This document shows, piece by piece, positions 55,920-64,000 of a stretch of 64,000 nucleotides of DNA. The notes under the pieces are model-generated. The model saw only the letters and a list, made by a program, of their open reading frames with translations. It did no database searches and was not told the origin of the DNA. The position numbers were made by a program, and so were the translations under genes. The DNA is from Calothrix sp. HK-06 (GTDB taxonomy: Bacteria > Cyanobacteriota > Cyanobacteriia > Cyanobacteriales > Nostocaceae): NCBI RefSeq assembly GCF_001904745.1, contig NZ_MRCD01000009.1:1-64000 (forward strand), written 5' to 3'. Each line of letters opens with the position of its first letter. Within the stretch, counting starts at the first letter, position 1.

Positions 55920-58046
55920 ATGGAAAAGGGCTTTTGGTCAGTATTGTCAGTTTTAAAACGGCGTGGATTACCTGCTTTAATTACTTTTACTGCGGTAATT
56001 GGTGGAGCGGTTGCTTATTTGAAAGTAACTCCGCGTCTATATGAAAGCTCATCAAGATTGATATTTGATGATAGACGAACGAGTGTTTCTGAATTAGGGC
56101 GCGACTTATCACAAACATCAATAACTAGTGCAGGAAATAGCCCTCTTGCTAATCAAGCAGAGTTAATTAAATCTGAGCGGATTCTTACTCAAGCATTAGC
56201 GATAGCTGGAAATTCCGATGGTGGGCAAAATGGCTCAACTAAACTTACCGTCGATGAATTTAGTCAAGGAATAAGAGTTAAAACTATTCCTGCGACTAAT
56301 ATTCTCGAAATTAGTTATCAATCAAAAAATCCAGACCTTGCTGCAACATATGCAAATGCCGTAGCAATGGCGACGATTCGCGATAACATTAAATCGATAA
56401 GTTCGGAAGCTACCAAAGTTCGCCAATTTTTACAGCAGCAGCTACCGCAAGCGCGAACCCAACTTCAAGCAGCAGAAGTGGCGGAAAATAATTATCGTCA
56501 GCAAAGTAGCATCGTCGATTTTGACGAACAAACCAAAAGCCTTGTTCAAAGTGTAGCATCGCTTGAAGACCAACAGCGTAACCTTGCAACCCAACTTCAA
56601 GAAGCAAATTCACGTCTTGACTCGTTGCGTCAAGTAACCCAATCTAAAGGACTTGATACAGCGTATGAATCTGTTCGCGGTGGGCAAGACCAAGAATTGC
56701 AAAAATTGCGTGCTAAACTTGCCGAGCAAGAGACTCAACTTATCGAAGCTCGGTTAAAATTTACCGATAGTCATCCCACTGTCGTTAAAATGTTGCAGCA
56801 GCGCGATGCTCTCCGCAGCCTATATGCCCAAGAACTCTCGCGTGTCGCTCCAAAAGCTGGCGCCAATAATTCAAATAATAATATAGCAGGCGACCCAATC
56901 AGCCAAGATTTAACGTCCCAACTTATAACAAATGAAATTGAAAGAGCGGCAGTTGCGGAAAAGCTTCAGCTTACCCAAAATAATATAGCCCAACTCCGAA
57001 ACCGACTCACCCAACTTCCCCTCCAACAACAACCCCTTACAGCTTTAATTCGTAAACGCGAAGAAGCTGCTGCATCACTCAAATTTTTACAAGCCAAATT
57101 TGAAGAAGCACGTATTGCCGAAGCGCAAAAAGTTAGTACCCTGCAAGTAATTCAAGCTGCAAAAGCAGCAAGTATTGCTAGTTCTCCGAAACCTAACGTT
57201 GTACTTGCCCTTGCTGGCGCCTTCGGTTTACTATTAGCAACTGGTGTGGTCATCCTTTTAGAAATAATGGATAACACCCTGCATGATGCTTCTGAAGCTG
57301 AAGAATTACTTAAACTACCTTTACTTGGTGTATTACCACGTTTACCAGCTAAAACATTAGCATTAGAACCCGCTGACGGTTTTCTTGATAACGTCGCTTT
57401 AGTCGAACCATATCGAATGCTGTTTAAATCACTCGAATTTCGTACTTCTGAACTACAGCTATTAGTAGTAAGTAGTACTATTTCTGGTGAAGGCAAATCT
57501 ATTGTGGCTTCGCACCTTGCTGCTGTATCAGCAATGTTATCACGGCGAACTTTAATAATCGACGCTGACTTACGGCGCCCTGTACAACACACCATTTTTA
57601 ACCTGCCAGGGAAACCAGGTATCACTGATATAGTTGAAGGAAATATTAGTTTAAAAGAAGCCGTACAGCCTACCGAAATTGAAAATCTTTCAGTACTTAC
57701 ATGTGGCGGAATATACGGTAGGCCATCGCAAATACTCGAATCCGCAGCCATGAAAAAACTCATAGCAGAAGCTGCTGCTAACTATGATTTTGTCATAATT
57801 GACACACCTCCATTGAGCGCCTGTGCCGACACAGCCACCTTAGCCAAACAATGCGAAGGTGTGCTGATGGTAACACGTCCGAACATCACTGTTAAAGAAG
57901 TACTTCAACGCGCAGTTTCCGAATTAAACAACAATCACATCCCCATCGTTGGAGTAGTAGTTAATGGTATGACTTCACAAACCGAACAATATTACCGCTA
58001 TCCCATGAGCGGCTATCAAACGAAACGTCTAAAAGCCAAAATTTAA
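55920..58046 (+). CDS. Wzc-type polysaccharide co-polymerase / BY tyrosine kinase
   Basis: 708 residues. N-terminal Wzz domain with two membrane helices (about 16-34 and 430-448) and long coiled coils between; then the kinase: Walker A SGEGKS (Lys526), Walker A' TLIIDADLRRP (Asp548, Asp550), Walker B FVIIDTPPLSA (Asp628). The end has a Tyr-rich tail (Y691, Y692, Y694, Y699) for autophosphorylation. It controls chain length and export of exopolysaccharide. Followed by the polymerase/ligase gene after 25 bp. Confidence 0.94.
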   Translation: MEKGFWSVLSVLKRRGLPALITFTAVIGGAVAYLKVTPRLYESSSRLIFDDRRTSVSELGRDLSQTSITSAGNSPLANQAELIKSERILTQALAIAGNSDGGQNGSTKLTVDEFSQGIRVKTIPATNILEISYQSKNPDLAATYANAVAMATIRDNIKSISSEATKVRQFLQQQLPQARTQLQAAEVAENNYRQQSSIVDFDEQTKSLVQSVASLEDQQRNLATQLQEANSRLDSLRQVTQSKGLDTAYESVRGGQDQELQKLRAKLAEQETQLIEARLKFTDSHPTVVKMLQQRDALRSLYAQELSRVAPKAGANNSNNNIAGDPISQDLTSQLITNEIERAAVAEKLQLTQNNIAQLRNRLTQLPLQQQPLTALIRKREEAAASLKFLQAKFEEARIAEAQKVSTLQVIQAAKAASIASSPKPNVVLALAGAFGLLLATGVVILLEIMDNTLHDASEAEELLKLPLLGVLPRLPAKTLALEPADGFLDNVALVEPYRMLFKSLEFRTSELQLLVVSSTISGEGKSIVASHLAAVSAMLSRRTLIIDADLRRPVQHTIFNLPGKPGITDIVEGNISLKEAVQPTEIENLSVLTCGGIYGRPSQILESAAMKKLIAEAAANYDFVIIDTPPLSACADTATLAKQCEGVLMVTRPNITVKEVLQRAVSELNNNHIPIVGVVVNGMTSQTEQYYRYPMSGYQTKRLKAKI

Positions 58047-58071
58047 CTCCTAACTTTTAACTCCTAACTCC
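58047..58071. repeat. Heptad repeat between the Wzc and ligase genes
   Basis: Short run of ACTCCTAACTTTTAACTCCTAA units. The ATG of the ligase follows directly, so no SD is seen. Confidence 0.65.
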
Positions 58072-59505
58072 ATGTTGACTCGTACTCGTTCCCATTTACT
58101 AGCGTTGTTTGTCTCACTTTTAGGAGTGGGTATAGCTGTCATGTCTGGGTTTATGGCAGGTGCAAGTCCAATGCTTTTGGGACTGGGGTTTGCGACAGTA
58201 CCAATTGTTGCATTTTTCTTTATGCAGTTTGAAGTTGCTGCAATTGGATTATTAGTACTGCGAAGTGCGCTCGACCCATTTTCAGGTATGCAACTTCCAG
58301 CAGCGTTTGCTATTGGTGTTAGCGCTTTGACTCTGCTGTATGTAATAGTGCAGCTAATAACTAAAAAACAAGTAATTACTGAAAAGTTATGGTGGATATT
58401 TGCCACTTGGGTCGCTTTACAGTCTTTATGGGTAGTACTAATGTTTATAGGTGGCTTAGGGTCGGATCCTTCACAACTACAAACGAGTTTACGTGAGTGG
58501 GTACGAATTTTTTCTTGGTTGATGGTTTATTTGCTAATGTTGCAGCTTAAAGACAAAGTTCACCCAGAAATTATTGTCTCAAGATTATTTTTAGCCTTAA
58601 TTATACCTAGTGCAATTGCATTAATGCAAATTTTTGCACCATCACTTTTGCCTCCAATGTTTGGTGGTGGTGGAGATGAATACGGTGCCATTGGTGCAAG
58701 TATATCGCGCGTAAATGGTACACTAGGACACCCCAATACATTCGCCACATTTTTACTGTTATTCATTGGGTTAACGTTATGGAAACTAGGTAAAGCAAAG
58801 CAGCGTTTATACTGGTTGTGCTTACTGGGACTATTAGCGTTTTTCTACGTTGCAACCAAAGCTTTGTTTGCTTTAGCAATGCTTGGTGTTTTTCTTTTGG
58901 TATTTATTGTTCCAAAGTTGAGTTTACCAAAAATTATTGGCGGCGCCTTACTATTTGCAATAGCTATCGCCTTATTTGCCAGCACCGAATTTGGACAACA
59001 GCGTCTTGCATCACTCGCAAGTACACCATTATTTAACTCCAATATAGATATATCACGTGCAATTTTACTATCAGCAAGCGACGGAAATAGTTTTAACTGG
59101 CGCATAGCACAGTGGACATTTTTACTACAAGCTTGGGAACACCAGCCAATGTTAGGATATGGACTGGCAACGTGTAAACAATTAACTGTTTTTGATGCAT
59201 ATGCACACAACGATTATATCCGCGCTTTAGCAGAAGGTGGAATAATCGGATTTGCTGCATTTATATTATTATTCATTGCACTATTTACATATTTATTACA
59301 AATATTCCGTACAGCGCAACCAAATAGTAAACAAAGAAACTTATGTTTAGTTCTACTTGCAATGCTATCTGCGATTATGGTGGGAATGTTAACTGAAAAT
59401 ATTTGGAGCCATACCACATTATTTTTCTATTTATGGACATTAATATCCGTAGCAGGATGGCAATGGGAAAAAGATGTAGAGACGAGACATGTCGCGTCTC
59501 TTTAA
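58072..59505 (+). CDS. O-antigen ligase / Wzy-like polymerase
   Basis: 477 residues with about 12 hydrophobic helices and the WaaL/Wzy block in the large loop (VNGTLGHPNTFATFLLLF and QPMLGYGLATCKQ ... AHNDYIRALAEGGIIGF). Members polymerise or attach lipid-linked oligosaccharides. The last residues (DVETRHVASL) are encoded by a palindromic element (59475-59501). Confidence 0.9.
   Translation: MLTRTRSHLLALFVSLLGVGIAVMSGFMAGASPMLLGLGFATVPIVAFFFMQFEVAAIGLLVLRSALDPFSGMQLPAAFAIGVSALTLLYVIVQLITKKQVITEKLWWIFATWVALQSLWVVLMFIGGLGSDPSQLQTSLREWVRIFSWLMVYLLMLQLKDKVHPEIIVSRLFLALIIPSAIALMQIFAPSLLPPMFGGGGDEYGAIGASISRVNGTLGHPNTFATFLLLFIGLTLWKLGKAKQRLYWLCLLGLLAFFYVATKALFALAMLGVFLLVFIVPKLSLPKIIGGALLFAIAIALFASTEFGQQRLASLASTPLFNSNIDISRAILLSASDGNSFNWRIAQWTFLLQAWEHQPMLGYGLATCKQLTVFDAYAHNDYIRALAEGGIIGFAAFILLFIALFTYLLQIFRTAQPNSKQRNLCLVLLAMLSAIMVGMLTENIWSHTTLFFYLWTLISVAGWQWEKDVETRHVASL
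59475..59501. repeat. TGTAGAGACG palindrome, copy 8, at a CDS 3' end
   Basis: TGTAGAGACGAGACATGTCG followed by CGTCTCT, ending in the TAA region of the ligase gene. It sets the last residues of the protein. Confidence 0.8.
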
Positions 59506-59524
59506 AAATCAGGAGTTAATTATC

Positions 59525-60538
59525 ATGAATATGTCAATACCAAAAGTATCAATAGTAATTCCAGCATATAACGCGATGAAATATCTACCAGACACTCTCC
59601 AAAGTGTCTGGCGCCAAACTTTTACCGATTTTGAAGTAATATTAGTTGATGATGGAAGCTCAGATAATATCAAACAATGGGCTTCTCAAATCACAGATTC
59701 ACGGTTTAAGTTTATTTCACAACCAAATCAAGGTGCATCAACTGCACGTAATAGTGGCATTTTAGCTTCTCAAAGTAAGTATATCGCGCTTTTAGACGCT
59801 GATGATTTATGGGCACCAACCAAATTAGAAGCACATGTTGTTCAATTAGACAATAATCCGAAAGTTGCATTGAGTTATTGTTGGACGGCAATGATGAATT
59901 CTCAAGGGCAACCAACAGGTAGATTACTGAAACCGAGCGCTGATGGTAATGTATATTCAAAACTACTAGTTCAAAATATTATTGACTGTCCCTCAGTTGT
60001 AGTTAGACGCAGTTGTTTTAATAAAGTTGGTTTGTTTAATACAAACATTCGATATAACGAAGACTGGGAAATGTGGATTAGAATAGCCGCAGTTTATGAG
60101 TTTTCGGTCATAAAACAACCATTAGTCTACTACCGACAGCATCCTAATAATGTTTCTAAAAACTGGCGCCAGATGCAGCTAGGTTTTAATGAAGTCATCA
60201 AAAGTGCTTTCAAGTCAGCACCAAGCGAACTTCAAAATTTGAAAAAGCCTAGTTATGGTCATGCTAATTTAGTACTGGCTTGGAAAGCATTGCAAAGCAA
60301 AGACAAAGATTTTCAACTCGCAGCAAATTTTCGCGCCTCTGCTTTACGTTACGATCCCAAACAAGTTTTATCGCCAGAGTTTTGGCGCCTAAGTGTTGCC
60401 ATAGCGTTAATGCGTTACTTGGGTATAGGAGGTTATAACCGTTTTTTAGAATTTGCTTACGCACTCAGAAAACGTCTTTCTAACCAAACATCCACACCTA
60501 CAACACAAAACTGGAAGCCAAACGAAATATTTTTCTAA
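59525..60538 (+). CDS. Glycosyltransferase family 2 (paralogue 1)
   Basis: 337 residues from ATG 59525 (MNMSIPKVSIVIPAYN), preceded by AGGAGTT; the open frame begins in the previous gene. GT-A core: VSIVIPAYNAMKYLPDTLQSV, DFEVILVDDGSSDN, GASTARNSGILASQSKYIALLDADDLWAP (D-x-D) and NEDWEMWIRIA. Very similar to the gene at 61763, so the two arose by duplication. Confidence 0.92.
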   Translation: MNMSIPKVSIVIPAYNAMKYLPDTLQSVWRQTFTDFEVILVDDGSSDNIKQWASQITDSRFKFISQPNQGASTARNSGILASQSKYIALLDADDLWAPTKLEAHVVQLDNNPKVALSYCWTAMMNSQGQPTGRLLKPSADGNVYSKLLVQNIIDCPSVVVRRSCFNKVGLFNTNIRYNEDWEMWIRIAAVYEFSVIKQPLVYYRQHPNNVSKNWRQMQLGFNEVIKSAFKSAPSELQNLKKPSYGHANLVLAWKALQSKDKDFQLAANFRASALRYDPKQVLSPEFWRLSVAIALMRYLGIGGYNRFLEFAYALRKRLSNQTSTPTTQNWKPNEIFF

Positions 60539-60551
60539 CCCCTTATCGACC

Positions 60552-61760
60552 ATGAAAGTATCTATAGTAGTCGGTGGAAGATGGCACGCAATGGAACTCG
60601 CACGCGAGTTGCATAAAAACGGTTGCTTACACCGACTTATAACCAACTACCCTAAATTCAAAACACGCAGTTGGGGTGTACCTGATGATAAAGTCGTTAG
60701 CTTACCCCTGACACTACTATTAAACAAAGGCATTGAAAAAGTTGGTGGCGCCAAATTAGTTCGTAAATCATTGCCTACTATATATCAAATGTTTGCCTCC
60801 GCAGCTGTTCGTCATCTGGAAGGCAGTACATTAGTTCATGGTTGGTCGAGTTGCTCACTTCCAGCAATTGAGTGGGCAAAGCGAAATAATATACCATTTC
60901 TTTTAGAGCGAAGTTCAGCGCATATCAGCTACCAAGCAAAATTATTAGAAGCAGAATATCAAAAATTTGGGCTATCCTGTACAGAAATTCACCCGCAAAT
61001 AGTTGAGACAGAATTAGCTGAATATGAATTAGCAAATCAAGTGGCAGTTCCAAGCTACTTTGCTGAACGTAGTTTTATCGAAGAAGGATTTCCTTCAAAC
61101 CGTTTAGTTCATAACCGTTTTGGTACAAATTTAAAAACCTTCTCACCTGGAGTTAAGCAAGATGATGTATTTCGTGTTGTTTACGCTGGTTCTCTTAGCG
61201 TTCGCAAAGGAATACATTATCTTGTCGAAGGTTTTATGCAAGCAAATATTCCCAATAGTGAACTTTGTTTAATTGGAGGTGCTACACCAGAAACAGCACG
61301 ACTAATTGCATCTGGAGACTCACGGGTTAAGTGTATCGGTCACATTCCCGAACCAAAGTTAGCAGAATATTACCATCAGAGCAGTGTTTTTGTATTACCC
61401 AGTATCGAAGATGGATTTGCATATGTCATCTTACAAGCAATTGCCTGTGGTGTACCGTTAATTTGCACTACAAATAGTGGTGGTGAAGACGTATTGCGTA
61501 TTAATAATGCATCACCAGTTGAGTTGGGAAATAATATAGATGAGTATCCAGCAGGTTATATTATTCCTCCAGCGAATAGTGAAGTTATTGCTTCACTATT
61601 AACAAAACTTGCAAATAACCCAGAATTACTAACTCAAAAACAGCAAAATGCGCTTGCATTTAAATCTCAAGACTTGAGTTGGGAACAATATGCACTACGG
61701 GCAGTAGAAGCATATAAAAAGTTAGGAGTGAGAAGTTATGAGTTAGGAGTTAGGAGTTAA
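60552..61760 (+). CDS. Glycosyltransferase family 4 with repeat-encoded tail
   Basis: 402 residues from ATG 60552 (MKVSIVVGGRWHAMELAREL), a better start than the upstream open frame. Ends VVYAGSLSVRKGIHYLVEGF, then LPSIEDGFAYVILQAIACGVPLIC. The final residues KLGVRSYELGVRS are encoded by the heptad tract at 61722-61760. Starts 13 bp after the GT2 gene. Confidence 0.9.
   Translation: MKVSIVVGGRWHAMELARELHKNGCLHRLITNYPKFKTRSWGVPDDKVVSLPLTLLLNKGIEKVGGAKLVRKSLPTIYQMFASAAVRHLEGSTLVHGWSSCSLPAIEWAKRNNIPFLLERSSAHISYQAKLLEAEYQKFGLSCTEIHPQIVETELAEYELANQVAVPSYFAERSFIEEGFPSNRLVHNRFGTNLKTFSPGVKQDDVFRVVYAGSLSVRKGIHYLVEGFMQANIPNSELCLIGGATPETARLIASGDSRVKCIGHIPEPKLAEYYHQSSVFVLPSIEDGFAYVILQAIACGVPLICTTNSGGEDVLRINNASPVELGNNIDEYPAGYIIPPANSEVIASLLTKLANNPELLTQKQQNALAFKSQDLSWEQYALRAVEAYKKLGVRSYELGVRS
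61722..61760 (+). repeat. Heptad repeat forming the end of a coding region
   Basis: GTTAGGA and GTTATGA units in tandem, running through the last codons and the stop of the GT4 gene. Confidence 0.75.
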
Positions 61761-61762
61761 GT

Positions 61763-62740
61763 ATGGTAAAAGTTTCTGTTATTATCCCAGCTTATAATGC
61801 AATGCGGTATCTACCACAGACTCTGGATAGTGCATTACAGCAAACCTTCACCGATTTTGAAGTCATAATTGTTAATGATGGTAGCACCGATTCTATTATT
61901 GAATGGGCGCCGCAATCAAAGGATTCACGAATTCGATTAATTACACAATCAAATCAAGGTGTCTCAGTAGCACGAAATACTGGTATTGTCAATAGTCAAG
62001 GTGAATATATTGCATTTTTAGATGCTGATGATTTATGGGCACCGGAATATTTAGATAAACAAGTAAAATATTTAGATAAATATGTAAATGTAGGTGTAGT
62101 TTACACTTGGACAAAATTAATAGATGAATTAGGAAATTCGATAAATCGTATTTTTGCATCTCATGCATCGGGAATGATATGGAAGGAATTATTAGGTAAG
62201 GATGTTATATCAACTGGTAGTTCTGCAATGGTGCGGCGCCAATGTATAGAAAATGTAGGTAATTTTGAAATACAACTTGCCCATGCTGAAGATTTAGACT
62301 TTTGGCTACGAATAGCTCAAAAGTATGAGTTCGGTGTTATAAAAGAACCTTTAGTCTACTATCGACAGCATCCATACAACGTTACTAAAAACCGTAATAA
62401 AATGATGCATGGACTGCAAACAGTTTATGAAAGAGCATTTGCAACGGCGCCGTTAGATATGCTGCATTTAAGAAATCAAGCTTACGCAAGTTTATTTATC
62501 GGGTTTGCGTGGTTGGCAATTGATGACAAAGATATAAAAACCGCAATTAAATATCGAAAACAAGCGTTTTTACATTATCCTTTTGTTTCTTTTAAGGAAA
62601 TTTATTTGAGGCTAAATTTAGCCATTTTTATGATGCGTTTATTTGGTAATGATGGTTATAACGGAGTGCGAAATTTAACGCGCGATTTGAAACATATAAT
62701 ATTAAGTTTGACAAAAAATATCGAGAAAGCGGGCTTCTAA
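61763..62740 (+). CDS. Glycosyltransferase family 2 (paralogue 2)
   Basis: 325 residues: VKVSVIIPAYNAMRYLPQTLD, DFEVIIVNDGSTDS, GEYIAFLDADDLWAPEYL and AHAEDLDFWLRIA, then FGVIKEPLVYYRQHP. It shares many residues with the 59525 product. Starts 2 bp after the stop of the GT4 gene. Its end lies in an inverted repeat (62725-62778). Confidence 0.92.
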   Translation: MVKVSVIIPAYNAMRYLPQTLDSALQQTFTDFEVIIVNDGSTDSIIEWAPQSKDSRIRLITQSNQGVSVARNTGIVNSQGEYIAFLDADDLWAPEYLDKQVKYLDKYVNVGVVYTWTKLIDELGNSINRIFASHASGMIWKELLGKDVISTGSSAMVRRQCIENVGNFEIQLAHAEDLDFWLRIAQKYEFGVIKEPLVYYRQHPYNVTKNRNKMMHGLQTVYERAFATAPLDMLHLRNQAYASLFIGFAWLAIDDKDIKTAIKYRKQAFLHYPFVSFKEIYLRLNLAIFMMRLFGNDGYNGVRNLTRDLKHIILSLTKNIEKAGF

Positions 62741-62778
62741 AAAGCTCTAATGTCTCATATAAAGAAGCCCGGTTTTTT
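62725..62778. repeat. Inverted GCGGGCTTC / GAAGCCCGG pair at the end of the GT2 gene
   Basis: GAAAGCGGGCTTCT ... AAGAAGCCCGGTTTTTT. The right half is followed by Ts, so it may be an intrinsic terminator; related to the family at 29965. Confidence 0.6.
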
Positions 62779-62797
62779 ATAAAAGGGAAGTATTTTT

Positions 62798-64000
62798 ATG
62801 TATATATTTGTTTTGGAAGAAAAACCAACTTCACAGCGGGGTGGACAAGAGTTAGTATTATTCGATATTTGTCGCGGTTTAGCTCAACGAGGGCATAAAA
62901 TTGTGCTGCTCTACTCGGATGAAGAAAACTTGTTGGAACAATATCAAAAGTTTTGTATTCAAACTATAAAAGTAAAACAGTTTCGAGTTTATCGTCCTTC
63001 ACACATTATTAAATTTTTGACTAGTATTTTGCAAATCAAGCATCAAATTAGTAATACGGCGCCAGAATATACATCAGAAAGCAGTATTGTTTTGAGTAAC
63101 CAGTATCAAGATACCTTTATAGGTCGCATTCTCGCGTTTGCTCTGAATATTCCGCTTGTTTGCTATCTTCATCTGCCACCACCGCAATTAACCACATGGC
63201 GCCAAAAACTAAAATTAGATTTTAAAGAATTAAAGCACCATATTGCAATGCTTAATTTGAGTACTCAAATTAGAATTGGACTTCAAGGAGTTAAGCAATA
63301 TATAGCTGTTTCAAAACAAACCAAAGCCGATTGGGTACAAAAAGGCTATCAAGGCGATATAATTAACGTAGTTCATAACGGTATTAATTTAGATAAATAT
63401 AAACCAACTAACAATTTTGATCAAAGAAAACAATGGAATATTCCCCATGATTGCCGTGTAATTTCTTATGTCGGTAGACTCGACAAGGAAAAGGGATTAG
63501 AGATTTTATTAAATGCCTTTGCCTTATTACATAACCTTACCAAAACCAATCATAATGTCACTCAAATTAAACTTTTGATTGCGGGTAAACCTGTACTGTT
63601 AGGAGAGGAATATCAAACAAGCTTAGAAAAATTAAGTATTAATTTAGGAATTCAAGATTACGTAAGCTTTCTTGGTTATGTAAGTGATACAACAAGTCTA
63701 TATCAACTTAGTGATGTAACAGTTCTGCCGAGTCGATGGTCGGAACCATTCCCACGTTCGATTATAGAATCAATGGCATGTGGTACACCTGTAGTTGCAA
63801 GCCGTACCGGAGGAATACCTGAAAGTTTGACGGAAGAATTTCAGCGAGGACTTTTTGAACCAGGGAATGAAACCGACTTAGCCAATACTCTGAATAAAAT
63901 TATTAATTGGAGACAAGAAGACCCACAACTAGGCGCCCGTTGTCGTAACCACGCGGTTTCCAAATTTAGTATCAACAGAATGATAAACGACATCGAGAAA
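62798..64000 (+). CDS. Glycosyltransferase family 4, partial (3' end outside window)
   Basis: 401 codons from ATG 62798 (MYIFVLEEKPTSQRGGQELVL), preceded by AAGGGAAG. Continuous to the window end. Core motifs ISYVGRLDKEKGLEILLNAF and LPSRWSEPFPRSIIESMACG, then TPVVASRTGGIPESL. A GT4 enzyme; no stop is reached. Confidence 0.92.
   Translation, partial: MYIFVLEEKPTSQRGGQELVLFDICRGLAQRGHKIVLLYSDEENLLEQYQKFCIQTIKVKQFRVYRPSHIIKFLTSILQIKHQISNTAPEYTSESSIVLSNQYQDTFIGRILAFALNIPLVCYLHLPPPQLTTWRQKLKLDFKELKHHIAMLNLSTQIRIGLQGVKQYIAVSKQTKADWVQKGYQGDIINVVHNGINLDKYKPTNNFDQRKQWNIPHDCRVISYVGRLDKEKGLEILLNAFALLHNLTKTNHNVTQIKLLIAGKPVLLGEEYQTSLEKLSINLGIQDYVSFLGYVSDTTSLYQLSDVTVLPSRWSEPFPRSIIESMACGTPVVASRTGGIPESLTEEFQRGLFEPGNETDLANTLNKIINWRQEDPQLGARCRNHAVSKFSINRMINDIEK

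Overview
The window comes from a filamentous, probably heterocyst-forming cyanobacterium (Nostocales; a Calothrix/Rivularia-type genome is my guess, not proven). The evidence is psbD (photosystem II D2), an SLH-domain/OprB-type porin, several proteins found almost only in cyanobacteria (UPF0367, DUF3352), many Hanks-type kinases, and dense short repeats (AGTTAGG-type heptads and several palindrome families). The DNA is AT-rich, yet the 6-bp palindrome GGCGCC occurs about 99 times by manual scan, roughly one per 650 bp, where about 4 are expected. The usual cyanobacterial HIP1 octamer GCGATCGC was not noticed at all.

Layout. 0-5 kb: histidine-kinase tail, aspartic-protease remnant, lepA (-), an acyltransferase. 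5-15 kb: GAF histidine kinase, Nfu iron-sulfur scaffold, GH57 amylase-family enzyme, two Ser/Thr kinases (one fused to WD40 repeats) flanking a broken ThiF/E1-like gene, then a PAP2 phosphatase. 15.7-25 kb: a compact cluster of membrane and exported proteins: two paralogous secreted proteins, TauE/SafE exporter, DUF1634 protein, MntP/YtaF-like pump with an in-frame stop near its start, TerC, SPFH protein, two CadD-family transporters and an exported pentapeptide-repeat protein. Five of the transcription units here are preceded by the same AT-rich upstream element (direct RTTTGA repeats 11-12 bp apart), so the cluster looks like one co-regulated metal/ion or envelope-stress system. This is the best candidate for an undescribed system.

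25-38 kb: a glycosyltransferase; metX-metY with an Rrf2 regulator; TPR protein; PhnD-like binding protein; GT2; a dead MFS gene; class V aminotransferase; tRNA-Asn; YacP-like NYN protein; CbiO-like ATPase; UPF0367. 38-52 kb: a psbD copy without psbC; a structured RNA/small-ORF locus with a very strong terminator; pterin dehydratase; porin; a second Rrf2 regulator with cysK; J-domain protein; a tandem-fused PTPS/QueD protein; methyltransferase; DUF3352 protein; and an M1 aminopeptidase with HEAT repeats that carries a 28-bp perfect palindrome in frame.

53-64 kb: an exopolysaccharide locus reading one way: five GT4 or GT2 enzymes plus one GT4 gene cut by the window end, a Wzc-type tyrosine kinase/co-polymerase, and an O-antigen ligase/polymerase-like protein. 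Repeats form the 3' ends of three genes there. No insertion sequence, prophage or CRISPR array was seen.
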